This document shows positions 9,082-17,200 of a DNA stretch of 49,272 nt, in pieces. How positions within the stretch are numbered: the stretch's first letter is position 1; each line of letters opens with the position of its first letter. This stretch comes from JAZRZI01 sp045601325 (GTDB taxonomy: Bacteria > Bacillota_I > Bacilli_A > RFN20 > CAG-826): the NCBI GenBank assembly GCA_045601325.1, contig JAZRZI010000057.1:1-49272 (forward strand), read 5' to 3'. The notes under the pieces are model-generated. The model was not told where the DNA came from. It saw only the letters and a list, made by a program, of their open reading frames with translations, and made no database searches. The position numbers and the translations under genes are program-made.

Positions 9082-9110
9082 ATAATACGCCCACATGTAT
9101 ATTATTGCAA
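9082..9110 (-). promoter_or_regulatory. promoter of envelope cassette B
   Basis: Minus strand TTGCAA (9110-9105), a 17-nt spacer and TATTAT (9087-9082), 10 nt before the ATG at 9071. This is a near-leaderless geometry with no ribosome binding site. Confidence 0.6.
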
Positions 9111-9139
9111 ATGTGCGCGAAGCACCAAACGAACATGCA

Positions 9140-9166
9140 AATGAAAAAACCACTGAACCAGTGGAA
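9140..9166 (-). terminator. terminator of the ktr operon
   Basis: On the minus strand CCACTG-GTT-CAGTGG is followed by TTTTTT, 30 nt downstream of the ktrA-like stop. Confidence 0.85.
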
Positions 9167-9194
9167 TTTTATTGAAAAATACAAAAAATTAAAA

Positions 9195-9863
9195 TTATTT
9201 TGCTTTTCCGTTAATTTCTTGCCTGAACGCTCTAATGTCTTTAGTGGTGCCAACAACGTAAATTGTATCTTCAGGAATAAGTGAATCATTACCGCCTGGG
9301 ACAAATGATTTACCATTTCTAATAACTAAGACTAAGCTAACACCAAATTTGATTTTTGGGTTTAATTCAATAAGTGTGCAAGGAACAAATCCTGGTTTGA
9401 TAACAATGGAAACGACAGAGTATTTTTCATCTAATTTATAGAAGTCTTTGTAGTCTTCGTTACCAAGCCTATTTGCTAAAGCAACACCCGCTGCTTTTTG
9501 TGGTGTGATAACTTCTGTTGCGCCTAATTTTTTCATAATTGGAACATAGTAGTCATCATCGGTACGAACGATTAATTGTTTAACACCAATTTCTCTTAAA
9601 ATAACAGTTGTTAAGACAGCAGCTTCTTTGTTACCACCGAAAGCAACGATAGCAGCATCAACATCCTTAATTCCTAATTCAATTAACGCATTTTCATTTG
9701 TTGAGTCTGCAACGAATGCTGTTGGTAATTTACTTGCGATTTTGTTGACAACATCCTCGTTATTATCGATAGCGATGACGTCTGCGCCAATGTCGATTAA
9801 TTCATCAACGATTGCCAAACCGAATTGGCCCAAGCCAATAACTGCGAATGATTTTTTTGCCAT
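9195..9863 (-). CDS. ktrA: KtrA/TrkA-type potassium channel gating subunit
   Basis: 222 residues, the usual length for KtrA. An N-terminal Rossmann RCK_N domain carries GLGQFG (residues 10-15) for nucleotide binding, and an RCK_C domain fills the C-terminal third. KtrA forms a cytoplasmic ring that gates the KtrB membrane subunit in response to ATP/ADP and, in some species, c-di-AMP bound by RCK_C. It lies 14 nt after the KtrB-like gene with AAAGGAG overlapping that gene's stop, so the two form an operon. The nucleotide-binding call is firm; the choice between Ktr and Trk naming rests on the single-RCK size. Confidence 0.93.
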   Translation of the reverse strand: MAKKSFAVIGLGQFGLAIVDELIDIGADVIAIDNNEDVVNKIASKLPTAFVADSTNENALIELGIKDVDAAIVAFGGNKEAAVLTTVILREIGVKQLIVRTDDDYYVPIMKKLGATEVITPQKAAGVALANRLGNEDYKDFYKLDEKYSVVSIVIKPGFVPCTLIELNPKIKFGVSLVLVIRNGKSFVPGGNDSLIPEDTIYVVGTTKDIRAFRQEINGKAK

Positions 9864-9877
9864 AAAGTATTTCTCCT

Positions 9878-11380
9878 TTAACCAATGAGGAAATCTTCCT
9901 CAACATATTCAAAGTTTTGTTTAACATCTTTATCCATGTTAGTTTGAATAACTTGTAAGAATGTCATTGGTCCTAATCTACCAAGGAACATTAACAAGTT
10001 TATCACAATCTTGGATCCAACTGATAAGAATGGCTCAATACCAACGAAGAATCCAGTAGTACCGAAGTTAGAACATATTTCATAGAAATATAACATTGAT
10101 AAATCGGTATGTAAATGTATTTCTCTGGTGCCATCAACATCAAAGTCGTAAGTAATTGATTCTAATGTACCAGCATAGCCATAATCAGTAAACCTACCTG
10201 CTTTTTCTAAGCCAAAGGCATCTATTGCGATATATGAAATAACAATAATCACCAACCCTAAGAATAATAATGACATCGCTTTAACTACCATATTATTGGA
10301 ATATTCACGATGGAACGCATGAACTTTCTTTCCTTTGAAGTGGGAAATCATTGCTAATATCACCATAAAGAATGTAGTGGTCTTCAAGCCACCAGCAGTG
10401 CCTAAAGGTGCGCCGCCTATAATCATTAATAAGGATGATATAACTTTACTTGATGTAGAGAAATTGTCCTGCCATTTTGTGGAGAAACCAGCTGTTCTAC
10501 ATGTGATAGATTGGAATAAGCAGTGGAAGAAATTCACACTATTTTCACCCTTGAAACCATCGCCTAGCCAGATGCTTAATGCACCACCTAAATGTAGTAT
10601 AAGTCCCATGAGGATTGCAATCTTTGTAAAAGCCCTCCATTGACTATGCTTTGCTAGCTTAGTTGCAACTTCAATAATTACTAAGAATGAGATGCCTCCT
10701 AATAGGATCAATAACATGACATATGAACAGAAGTAAATGTATCTCCATTCATGTGGTCCAATGAAGACCCAGTTTGTTGCACCAGTCGCACCAGAAAGGC
10801 CATCAATTAAAGAGGTAACATTGCCAAATAAGTCAAATCCTGCATTATTAAATGCGGAAATCGAATGGAATAATGAGTTCCATAATGCTTGACCTAAATC
10901 ATTAGGATACATATATAAGAAAACAGGTAAACCCATTAAAAATCCTGCGAATTCGCATATAAAACTTATTAATATTATTTTACGCACGAACTTGACGACA
11001 TCAGCAAAGTTTGTAGAGGACACCATTTGGGAAATTAAGTATCTATCTTTGAATTGTAATTTTGATTTAAATAACGTAATAATGAAGGTTAAGACAGTAA
11101 TGAATCCTAAACCACCAATTTGAATCAAAACTGCGGTGACTACTTGACCACCAAATGTGATAGTGTCAGCGAATCCATCGATATATGTACAAGTACCGGT
11201 CACACATGTTGCAGATACAGCAGTTGTCAAAGAATCTAAATAGTTACCCCAACTCCAAGTATGATCTTTTCTTGCAAATGGCATGTTTAAAAGTATCGAA
11301 CCCACAAATATCACAAGGATGAAGGATAAGATAACCAATACATACGGATTAATTTTGATTTGTTTGTTTTTCTTTGCCAT
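9878..11380 (-). CDS. ktrB: KtrB/TrkH-type potassium transporter membrane subunit
   Basis: 500 residues with multiple membrane spans in the four-fold M1-P-M2 arrangement of the Trk/Ktr/HKT family. The four filter regions are visible: TCVTGT in the first, NNAGFD in the second, CRTAGF in the third and NFGTTGF in the fourth, each keeping the key glycine. It moves K+ (in Ktr systems often with Na+) into the cell and is gated by the KtrA-like subunit next door. The ATG has GGAG about 6 nt upstream. One atypical point is an extra periplasmic-looking segment rich in Asp/His before the fourth filter. Confidence 0.92.
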   Translation of the reverse strand: MAKKNKQIKINPYVLVILSFILVIFVGSILLNMPFARKDHTWSWGNYLDSLTTAVSATCVTGTCTYIDGFADTITFGGQVVTAVLIQIGGLGFITVLTFIITLFKSKLQFKDRYLISQMVSSTNFADVVKFVRKIILISFICEFAGFLMGLPVFLYMYPNDLGQALWNSLFHSISAFNNAGFDLFGNVTSLIDGLSGATGATNWVFIGPHEWRYIYFCSYVMLLILLGGISFLVIIEVATKLAKHSQWRAFTKIAILMGLILHLGGALSIWLGDGFKGENSVNFFHCLFQSITCRTAGFSTKWQDNFSTSSKVISSLLMIIGGAPLGTAGGLKTTTFFMVILAMISHFKGKKVHAFHREYSNNMVVKAMSLLFLGLVIIVISYIAIDAFGLEKAGRFTDYGYAGTLESITYDFDVDGTREIHLHTDLSMLYFYEICSNFGTTGFFVGIEPFLSVGSKIVINLLMFLGRLGPMTFLQVIQTNMDKDVKQNFEYVEEDFLIG

Positions 11381-11402
11381 AGATACTCCGCTTGTGTAGT
11401 GT

Positions 11403-11431
11403 ATTATATATTATGAAAATAAAAAAGTCTA
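11403..11431 (-). promoter_or_regulatory. promoter of the ktr operon
   Basis: Minus strand TAGACT (11431-11426), a 17-nt spacer and TATAAT (11408-11403), giving a short leader with a GGAG site. It is divergent from the rplK promoter. Confidence 0.6.
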
Positions 11432-11493
11432 TAATTTTCAAATTATATTAATAATTTGATAAAATTTTATTAAAAAGTTTTTAAATAAAGTTC

Positions 11494-11523
11494 TTGCGTT
11501 TATACGCGTACATTTAGTATAGT
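11494..11523 (+). promoter_or_regulatory. promoter of the rplK operon
   Basis: TTGCGT (11494-11499), an 18-nt spacer and TATAGT (11518-11523). Initiation near 11530 leaves a structured leader of about 120 nt. Confidence 0.55.
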
Positions 11524-11529
11524 ATACAA

Positions 11530-11640
11530 GCATGTTGCCTTCACGTATGAGAGTGTGTCGTGCACATATGCGAAATATCGGTATCGTGGAAGAGTGGTGA
11601 TTCACTCATAAGAACCACGACACGGACAATTACTAAAAAA
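11530..11640 (+). promoter_or_regulatory. rplK-rplA leader with two competing stems, L1-site-like
   Basis: GTGTCGTG (11555-11562) can pair perfectly with CACGACAC (11616-11623). The overlapping CCACG (11615-11619) can instead pair with CGTGG (11585-11589), enclosing GAGTG (11592-11596)/CACTC (11603-11607). The two folds exclude each other. The smaller hairpin, with an asymmetric A-rich internal loop, resembles the L1-binding shape known from rplK-rplA leaders. Autoregulation by L1 is inference. Confidence 0.5.
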
Positions 11641-11653
11641 GGAGGAAAGTCAC

Positions 11654-12067
11654 GTGAGTAAAAAAATCGCTAAGGTTGTGAAAATGGAACTCCCTGGTGG
11701 TGAAGCAAAACCAGGACCAAAACTCGCATCTGCTGGTGTCAACATGGCTAAATTCTGTACAGACTTTAACGCCAAGACAGCAGACCGTAAAGGTTCACCA
11801 GTCCCAGTACTTATCACAGCTTATGAAGACAAATCTTATGATTTCGTCATCAAGACCTCTCCAGTCGCAGGTCTCTTATTAAAAGCAGCTGGAATTCAAA
11901 AAGGTGGTGCCCAAGGCCGTAAAGGTATCGTTGGTCATATCACTCGCGCACAACTCAGAGAAATCGCTGAGTACAAGATGCCAGACTTAAACAGCAATGA
12001 CATTGATGCTGCTATGAAAGTTATTGAAGGTAGCGCACTTCAAATGGGCATCGTCGTGGATGACTAA
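11654..12067 (+). CDS. rplK: 50S ribosomal protein L11
   Basis: 137 residues, full length. L11 binds the 23S rRNA GTPase-associated region with L10 and L7/L12, where elongation factors and thiostrepton act. It starts with GTG at 11654 after AAAGGAGG. The C-terminal rRNA-binding domain is normal, but the N-terminal loop is unusual. Residues 17-25 read EAKPGPKLA where E. coli has SPPVGPALG, so the positions equivalent to P22 and P23 are A18 and K19, while P26 is kept (P22 here). It is the first gene of the cluster; secE and nusG, which precede rplK in most Firmicutes, are absent upstream. Confidence 0.97.
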   Translation: MSKKIAKVVKMELPGGEAKPGPKLASAGVNMAKFCTDFNAKTADRKGSPVPVLITAYEDKSYDFVIKTSPVAGLLLKAAGIQKGGAQGRKGIVGHITRAQLREIAEYKMPDLNSNDIDAAMKVIEGSALQMGIVVDD

Positions 12068-12078
12068 GGAGAATACTT

Positions 12079-12762
12079 ATGAAGAGAGCAAAAAAATATG
12101 TTGCTGCTGCTGAAAAAGTAGAGGCCGGTAAGTTATACACAATCGAAGAAGCATGTGCATTAGTCAAAGAAACATCTACTGTTAAATTTGACGCAACTGT
12201 TGATGCTTCATTTAAACTCAATGTCGACCCAAGACAAGCTGATCAATTAGTGAGAGGCACTCTCATTCTCCCACACGGTAACGGCAAAACTAAAAAAGTT
12301 TTAGCTATTACTGATAAAGTTGAAGAAGCTAAGGCTGCTGGTGCGGATTTTGCTGGTGGCAAAGAAATGCTTGAAAAAATCCAAAAAGAAAACTGGTTTG
12401 ACTTCGATGTCATCGTTGCTACACCTAACATGATGGGTGAAATCGGTAAATTAGGTCGTGTTTTAGGTCCTAAAGGCTTAATGCCAAACCCAAAAACAGG
12501 CACAGTTAACCCAAACATCGGCAACGCTGTTAAAGAAATCAAAGCTGGTAAAGTTGAATACCGTGTCGATAAGGAAGCAAATATGCACGTCTCTATCGCT
12601 CGTGTTTCATTCGATACTGCGAAGATTGCTGAAAACTTATCTGCGCTTTGCGAAGCTATCGTTAAAGCTAAACCAGCCGCTGTGAAGGGCGCCTACATCA
12701 AAACATCAGTGATCCATACTACCATGGGACCATCTATTGCCTTCACATTTAATGGTAGATAA
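12079..12762 (+). CDS. rplA: 50S ribosomal protein L1
   Basis: 227 residues, the usual size. L1 forms the mobile stalk that escorts deacylated tRNA from the E site and commonly represses its own operon by binding a leader that mimics its rRNA site. The signature LGRVLGPKGLMPNPKTGT (about residues 127-144) is intact. An AAGGAG site lies just upstream and the gene follows rplK by 11 nt, so the pair is cotranscribed. The leader at 11530-11640 is the likely target for feedback. Confidence 0.98.
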   Translation: MKRAKKYVAAAEKVEAGKLYTIEEACALVKETSTVKFDATVDASFKLNVDPRQADQLVRGTLILPHGNGKTKKVLAITDKVEEAKAAGADFAGGKEMLEKIQKENWFDFDVIVATPNMMGEIGKLGRVLGPKGLMPNPKTGTVNPNIGNAVKEIKAGKVEYRVDKEANMHVSIARVSFDTAKIAENLSALCEAIVKAKPAAVKGAYIKTSVIHTTMGPSIAFTFNGR

Positions 12763-12775
12763 TTAACAAAAGATT

Positions 12776-12880
12776 CCATATACCAAAGACAGTAACGGGC
12801 ATGTGCCTTAATAATGTTACCGAGGCGTAAGAAATATATTTCTGAACCGTATATTGGAGCCTCAAAACACACAAATTGAA
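12776..12880 (+). promoter_or_regulatory. ribosomal protein L10 leader
   Basis: The rplA-rplJ spacer contains CAAAGACAGTAAC, a GGGC/GCCT hairpin, GTTACCGAGGC and a later GGAGCCTC, the order expected in the L10 leader that binds the L10(L12)4 complex in Firmicutes. GTAAC pairs with GTTAC, and GAGGC with GCCTC. It lies directly before rplJ. It was recognised by eye; a covariance search would confirm it. Confidence 0.8.
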
Positions 12881-12898
12881 AAGGAGGTAAAAAAGAAT

Positions 12899-13387
12899 AT
12901 GAATCAACAAGTCTTAGAAGCTAAACAAAACCTTGTTAGTGAAATTGTTACAAAGGCTAAAGCAAGCAGTTCTGTTACTATTGCTGAATACCGTGGTTTA
13001 ACAGTTGCTAAACTTCAAGAACTCCGTCGTGCTTTACGTGCTGAAGGTGCTGAACTCTGTGTTTACAAGAACTCTCTTGTCGAACGCGCAGTTAAAGAAC
13101 TCGGCTACGAAGGCGGTGAAGAAGTCTTTGAAGGTCCTAATGCTATCATCTTCTCTCAAGAATTGAGCAACGGACCAAAAATCGTCAATAAATATTCTAA
13201 GAAGTTTGGTAAAGTCCTCACCATCAAAGGTGGTTACGTCGAAAACAAATTTGTTGACGCTAAAGGCATGGTAGAAGTTGCTAAAATGCCTGGAAGAGAA
13301 GGACTCATTTCCATGTTCTTATCGTGCTTACAAGCACCTGTCCGTCAATTTGCTTGCGCTGTTCAAGCTATTGCGGATAAACAATAA
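12899..13387 (+). CDS. rplJ: 50S ribosomal protein L10
   Basis: 162 residues. L10 anchors L7/L12 dimers to the ribosome; its N-terminal domain binds rRNA with L11 and its C-terminal helix binds L12. The N-terminal segment TIAEYRGLTVAKLQELR is characteristic. ATG at 12899 is chosen because GGAGG lies 11 nt upstream; an in-frame upstream ATG at 12854 falls inside the leader. The gene is followed at 21 nt by rplL and is probably feedback-controlled through the leader before it. Confidence 0.97.
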   Translation: MNQQVLEAKQNLVSEIVTKAKASSSVTIAEYRGLTVAKLQELRRALRAEGAELCVYKNSLVERAVKELGYEGGEEVFEGPNAIIFSQELSNGPKIVNKYSKKFGKVLTIKGGYVENKFVDAKGMVEVAKMPGREGLISMFLSCLQAPVRQFACAVQAIADKQ

Positions 13388-13408
13388 TGCCAATAGGAGG
13401 AAATTAAA

Positions 13409-13783
13409 ATGGCAAAGTTAACAAACGAAGAAATCATTGCTTCATTAAAAGAAATGACAGTAATGGAATTAAATGAATTAGTCAAAGCAGTCGAAGCTGA
13501 ATTCGGCGTTACTGCTGCTGCACCAGTCGCTGCTGCTGCACCTGCAGAAGAAGAAGCTGCACCACAAGGACCAACAGAAGTCAACCTTATCTTAAAGGCT
13601 GTCGGTGCTTCCAAAGTTCAAGTCATCAAAGCTGTTCAAGCTATCACAGGCTTAAGCTTAATGGATGCTAAGAAATTAGTTGACGTAGTTCCATCTACAA
13701 TCAAAGAAAAAATCTCCCCAGTCGAAGCTGAAGAACACAAGAAAGCTCTTACAGCAGCTGGTGCTGAAGTCGAAATTAAATAA
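13409..13783 (+). CDS. rplL: 50S ribosomal protein L7/L12
   Basis: 124 residues: an N-terminal dimerisation helix pair, an Ala-rich hinge (about residues 36-52) and the globular C-terminal domain with KVQVIKAVQAITGLSLMDAK, which contacts elongation factors. AGGAGG lies at the usual spacing. The gene is followed by a 506-nt structured spacer before rpoB rather than by a clear terminator. Confidence 0.98.
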   Translation: MAKLTNEEIIASLKEMTVMELNELVKAVEAEFGVTAAAPVAAAAPAEEEAAPQGPTEVNLILKAVGASKVQVIKAVQAITGLSLMDAKKLVDVVPSTIKEKISPVEAEEHKKALTAAGAEVEIK

Positions 13784-14289
13784 TTTAGTTTACGGCTATT
13801 GAATTAAAGCTAACGGTTTAAAAGCTTCACAAAATTCGTTAGCTACAACTTAATTCGTTTAGGTCATATAGGGGGAATATCGCATTTTGCGATGCCCCCT
13901 GACCTTAAAATTACATAGTAATAACGGCTTAACTATTACTATGTCTATAGTGTTTTTTTGGCGAGAGTTGACCTCGTCTATAAAAATTCGCGCGCTTGTC
14001 TATATGTACATACGCACAATTTATTCGGATTAAGCCAAATGATTCACTTCCCTTCATAGTGACAATCTATCGTAAAGACTGAAGGCAAACTGATTCAATT
14101 GTTGTGAATCCAATCCCACATAGTAATAAGTTCAAACTCGCTTATATAGTAGTGGTGAGGAAACAACATCTAATTGATGGCGGTTCATAGTGCATTGCGA
14201 TATGTAAAATCACAGAGTTGAGTTATAGGTGATATTACATATAACAATGTATAACTGAACTAAAAATTTATATTAAAGGAGCCATTGAA
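13784..14289 (+). promoter_or_regulatory. long structured rplL-rpoB spacer, candidate rpoB leader
   Basis: There is no open reading frame here, but there are several strong stems. GAATTAA+AGCTAACG (13801-13815) pairs with CGTTAGCT (13837-13844)+TTAATTC (13850-13856). A three-tier hairpin runs 13861-13905 (AGGTCA/TGACCT, GGGGG/CCCCC, ATCGCA/TGCGAT). ACATAGTAATA (13913-13923) pairs with TATTACTATGT (13934-13944), with seven Ts 8 nt later. GATTCA and TGAATC pair near 14092-14110. ATATGTAAAATCAC (14200-14213) pairs with GTGATATTACATAT (14229-14242) with one mismatch. ACATAGTAATAA recurs at 14118-14129. No clear promoter was found. It looks like an attenuator or leader region between ribosomal proteins and RNA polymerase genes. 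Confidence 0.55.
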
Positions 14290-17200
14290 ATGATAAGAAA
14301 TATCGACAATCTTAAAAGATTGAACAATGATCGTGTTGATTATTCTCGTGTGTCTGGTGAACTCCCACTCCCAAACCTCGTTGAAATTCAAACAAAATCA
14401 TTCAAAGAATTTATCGACAAAGGTTTAGATGAAGTATTCAAAGAATCTTTCCCAATCGACAATTATTCCGGAACATTACAAATTGCATATGATTCCGTAA
14501 CTTTAGGCGAACCTAAACATTCACTTAACGATTGCAAAGCTCAAGAATTGACTTATTGTGTTCCAATTTATGTCAAACTTCGTTTAATCCGTAAAGACAC
14601 TAACGAAATGCAAGAATCCGATGTCTACATGGGTGACTTCCCAATGATGACAAGTGGTGGTACATTCATCGTTAATGGTGCGGAAAGAGTTATCGTTAGC
14701 CAACTCATCCGTTCTCCAGGCGCATATGTCTCTAAGGAGATGAAGTCTGGTAAATATATCTACGAAGGCGATCTTCACCCAGGTAGAGGTGCTTGGTTAC
14801 AATTTGAGAGTGATACAAAAGACATCTTAACTGTCCGTATCGACCGTCAAAAGAAAATCCACGCATCTGTTTTACTCCGTGCTTTAGGCATTGAATCTGA
14901 TGAAGATATTATTAGCTTATTCGGCAAAAATGATGCATTAGAAAATACTTTAGCTAAAGACGACACAAAAACTGCAAAAGCTGCTCTCATTGAAATCTTT
15001 AAGAAGATGAAACCAGGTGAACCAGTCACCGAAGAAGGTATCTACAACTTCTTAATTCAAAAATATTTCGATGAAAAGAGATATGACTTAGGTCGTGCAG
15101 GTCGTTATAAATACATTAAGAAATTGGGTGTTTACAATCGTTTAACAGGTAGAACATTAGCTCAAAACTTAGTTACTAACGATGGTGAAATCCGTTTCAA
15201 AAAAGGTTACACACTTACTGTAGCAGATGTTGATGCATTACGTGATGAAGAGTTCTTTGAGAACACAACTGAACACGTATTAAAATTAAAAGTGAACGAG
15301 CGCGTGGACACACATGGAATCGTTAACTTAGTCAAAGTCTATAACAATGAAAAAGACAAGAAAGTTTGCCATATCATTGGTACAGATTTGAACTCTATGT
15401 GCACAACTGTTACAACAAGTGATATCGTTGCTATCTTCTCTTACTTCCTTAACATTATGGAAGGCATCGGTGAAACCGATGATATTGACCATTTAGGCAA
15501 TAGAAGAATTAGATGTGTCGGCGAATTATTACAAAACCAATTCAGAATTGGCTTAGCTAAAATGGTTAAGACAGTTCAACAAAAGATGTCTATTTCTGAT
15601 TTAGGTAACTTAAAACCAAAAGCTTTAGTTAACCCTAAACCATTATCAGCATCTATTCGTGAATTCTTCGCTGGTTCTCAACTCAGCCAATTCATGGATC
15701 AAGTTAACCCATTATCAGAATTAACAAATAAACGTAGATTATCCGCTTTAGGTCCTGGTGGATTAACTCGTGATAGAGCATCTACTGAAGTTCGTGACGT
15801 TCATGTATCTCACTATGGCAGAATCTGTCCTATTGAAACACCTGAAGGTCAAAACATTGGTTTGATTAACAACCTTGCATCTTATGCAAAGATTAACAAA
15901 TACGGTTTCATTGAAACTCCATATAGAAGAGTTGATAAATCTAATGATTTACCAAAAGTCTTAAGTGGTGTTGATGATTCAGTATACCTTTCTGCAGATG
16001 AAGAATGGGACAACGTCATCGCAGAAGCAAATATTAACTTTGGCCCTAATGGCGAAATCTTAGACGAACAAGTCGTTGCTCGTTATAGAGGTGAAAACGT
16101 TATGGCTAATAGAGAAGACGTTGATTATGTCGACGTTTCTCCAAAACAAATCGTTTCCATCGCTGCTGGTTCTATCCCATTCCTTGAAAACGACGATACA
16201 ATGCGTGCTTTGATGGGTGCTAACATGCAACGTCAAGCGTTACCTCTTTTAAGACCTCACGCACCATTTGTTGGTACAGGTCTTGAACATCAAATTGCTC
16301 GTGACTCTGGTTTAGCAGTTGTTGCTGTTAACGATGGTATTGTCACATACACAGATTCCCGTACAATTGATGTCTTAGAAGAAGGTCAAAGCGAACCTCG
16401 TACATACGAATTATCTAAGTTCCAACGTTCAAATAACGGTACATGTATCAACCATAAATCTATCGTTAAAGTTGGTCAAAAAGTTAAACGTGGTGACATT
16501 CTTGCTGATGGTCCTGCTATGGATAATGGTGACCTCGCATTAGGTCAAAATGTTACAATTGCTTTCATGACTTGGAATGGTTACAACTACGAAGATGCTG
16601 TCATCATGTCTGAAAGACTTGTTAAAGACGATGTCTATACAACAATTCATATTGAAAAATATGAAATTGAATGCCGTAGCATTCCAAAACTCGGTGATGA
16701 AGAAATCACTGCAGACATTCCTAACGTTTCTGAAGCTGCTAAAGCACACCTTGATGAAAGAGGTATTGTTATTCCAGGTACAGAAGTTAAAGAAGGCGAT
16801 ATCTTAGTTGGTAAAGTCACTCCACGTGGCTTAACAGAACCTACACCTGAAGAAAAGATTTTAATGGCTATCTTCGGTGAAAAGACAAACGAAGGCAAAG
16901 ATGCATCTTTACGTGTTCCTCATGGTGGTGCTGGTATTGTCTTAGATGTCAAAGTCTTCAAACGTGAAGGCAAAAACAAAGATGTCGAATTACCACACGA
17001 TGTTAACGAAGTCGTCCGTGTCTATATTGTCCAAAAGAGAAAGATCTCTGAAGGTGATAAGATGTCTGGTCGTCACGGTAACAAAGGTGTTATTTCCCGT
17101 ATCTTACCAGAATGTGATATGCCATTCTTACCTGATGGCACACCTGTCGATATCATGTTGAACCCATTAGGCGTTCCATCTCGTATGAATATCGGTCAAA

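Noticed and set aside
12243..12542. Open frames on the opposite strand of ribosomal and polymerase genes
   Set aside because: They are shadows of strongly conserved genes and have no ribosome binding sites or recognisable domains.
12854..12898. Upstream ATG extending rplJ by 15 codons
   Set aside because: It falls inside the L10 leader, and the GGAGG ribosome binding site lies within the extension; ATG 12899 gives the normal L10 N-terminus.
13861..13905. Intrinsic terminator after rplL
   Set aside because: The stem is very strong but is followed by TAAAATT rather than a T-run, so it is better treated as part of a structured leader.
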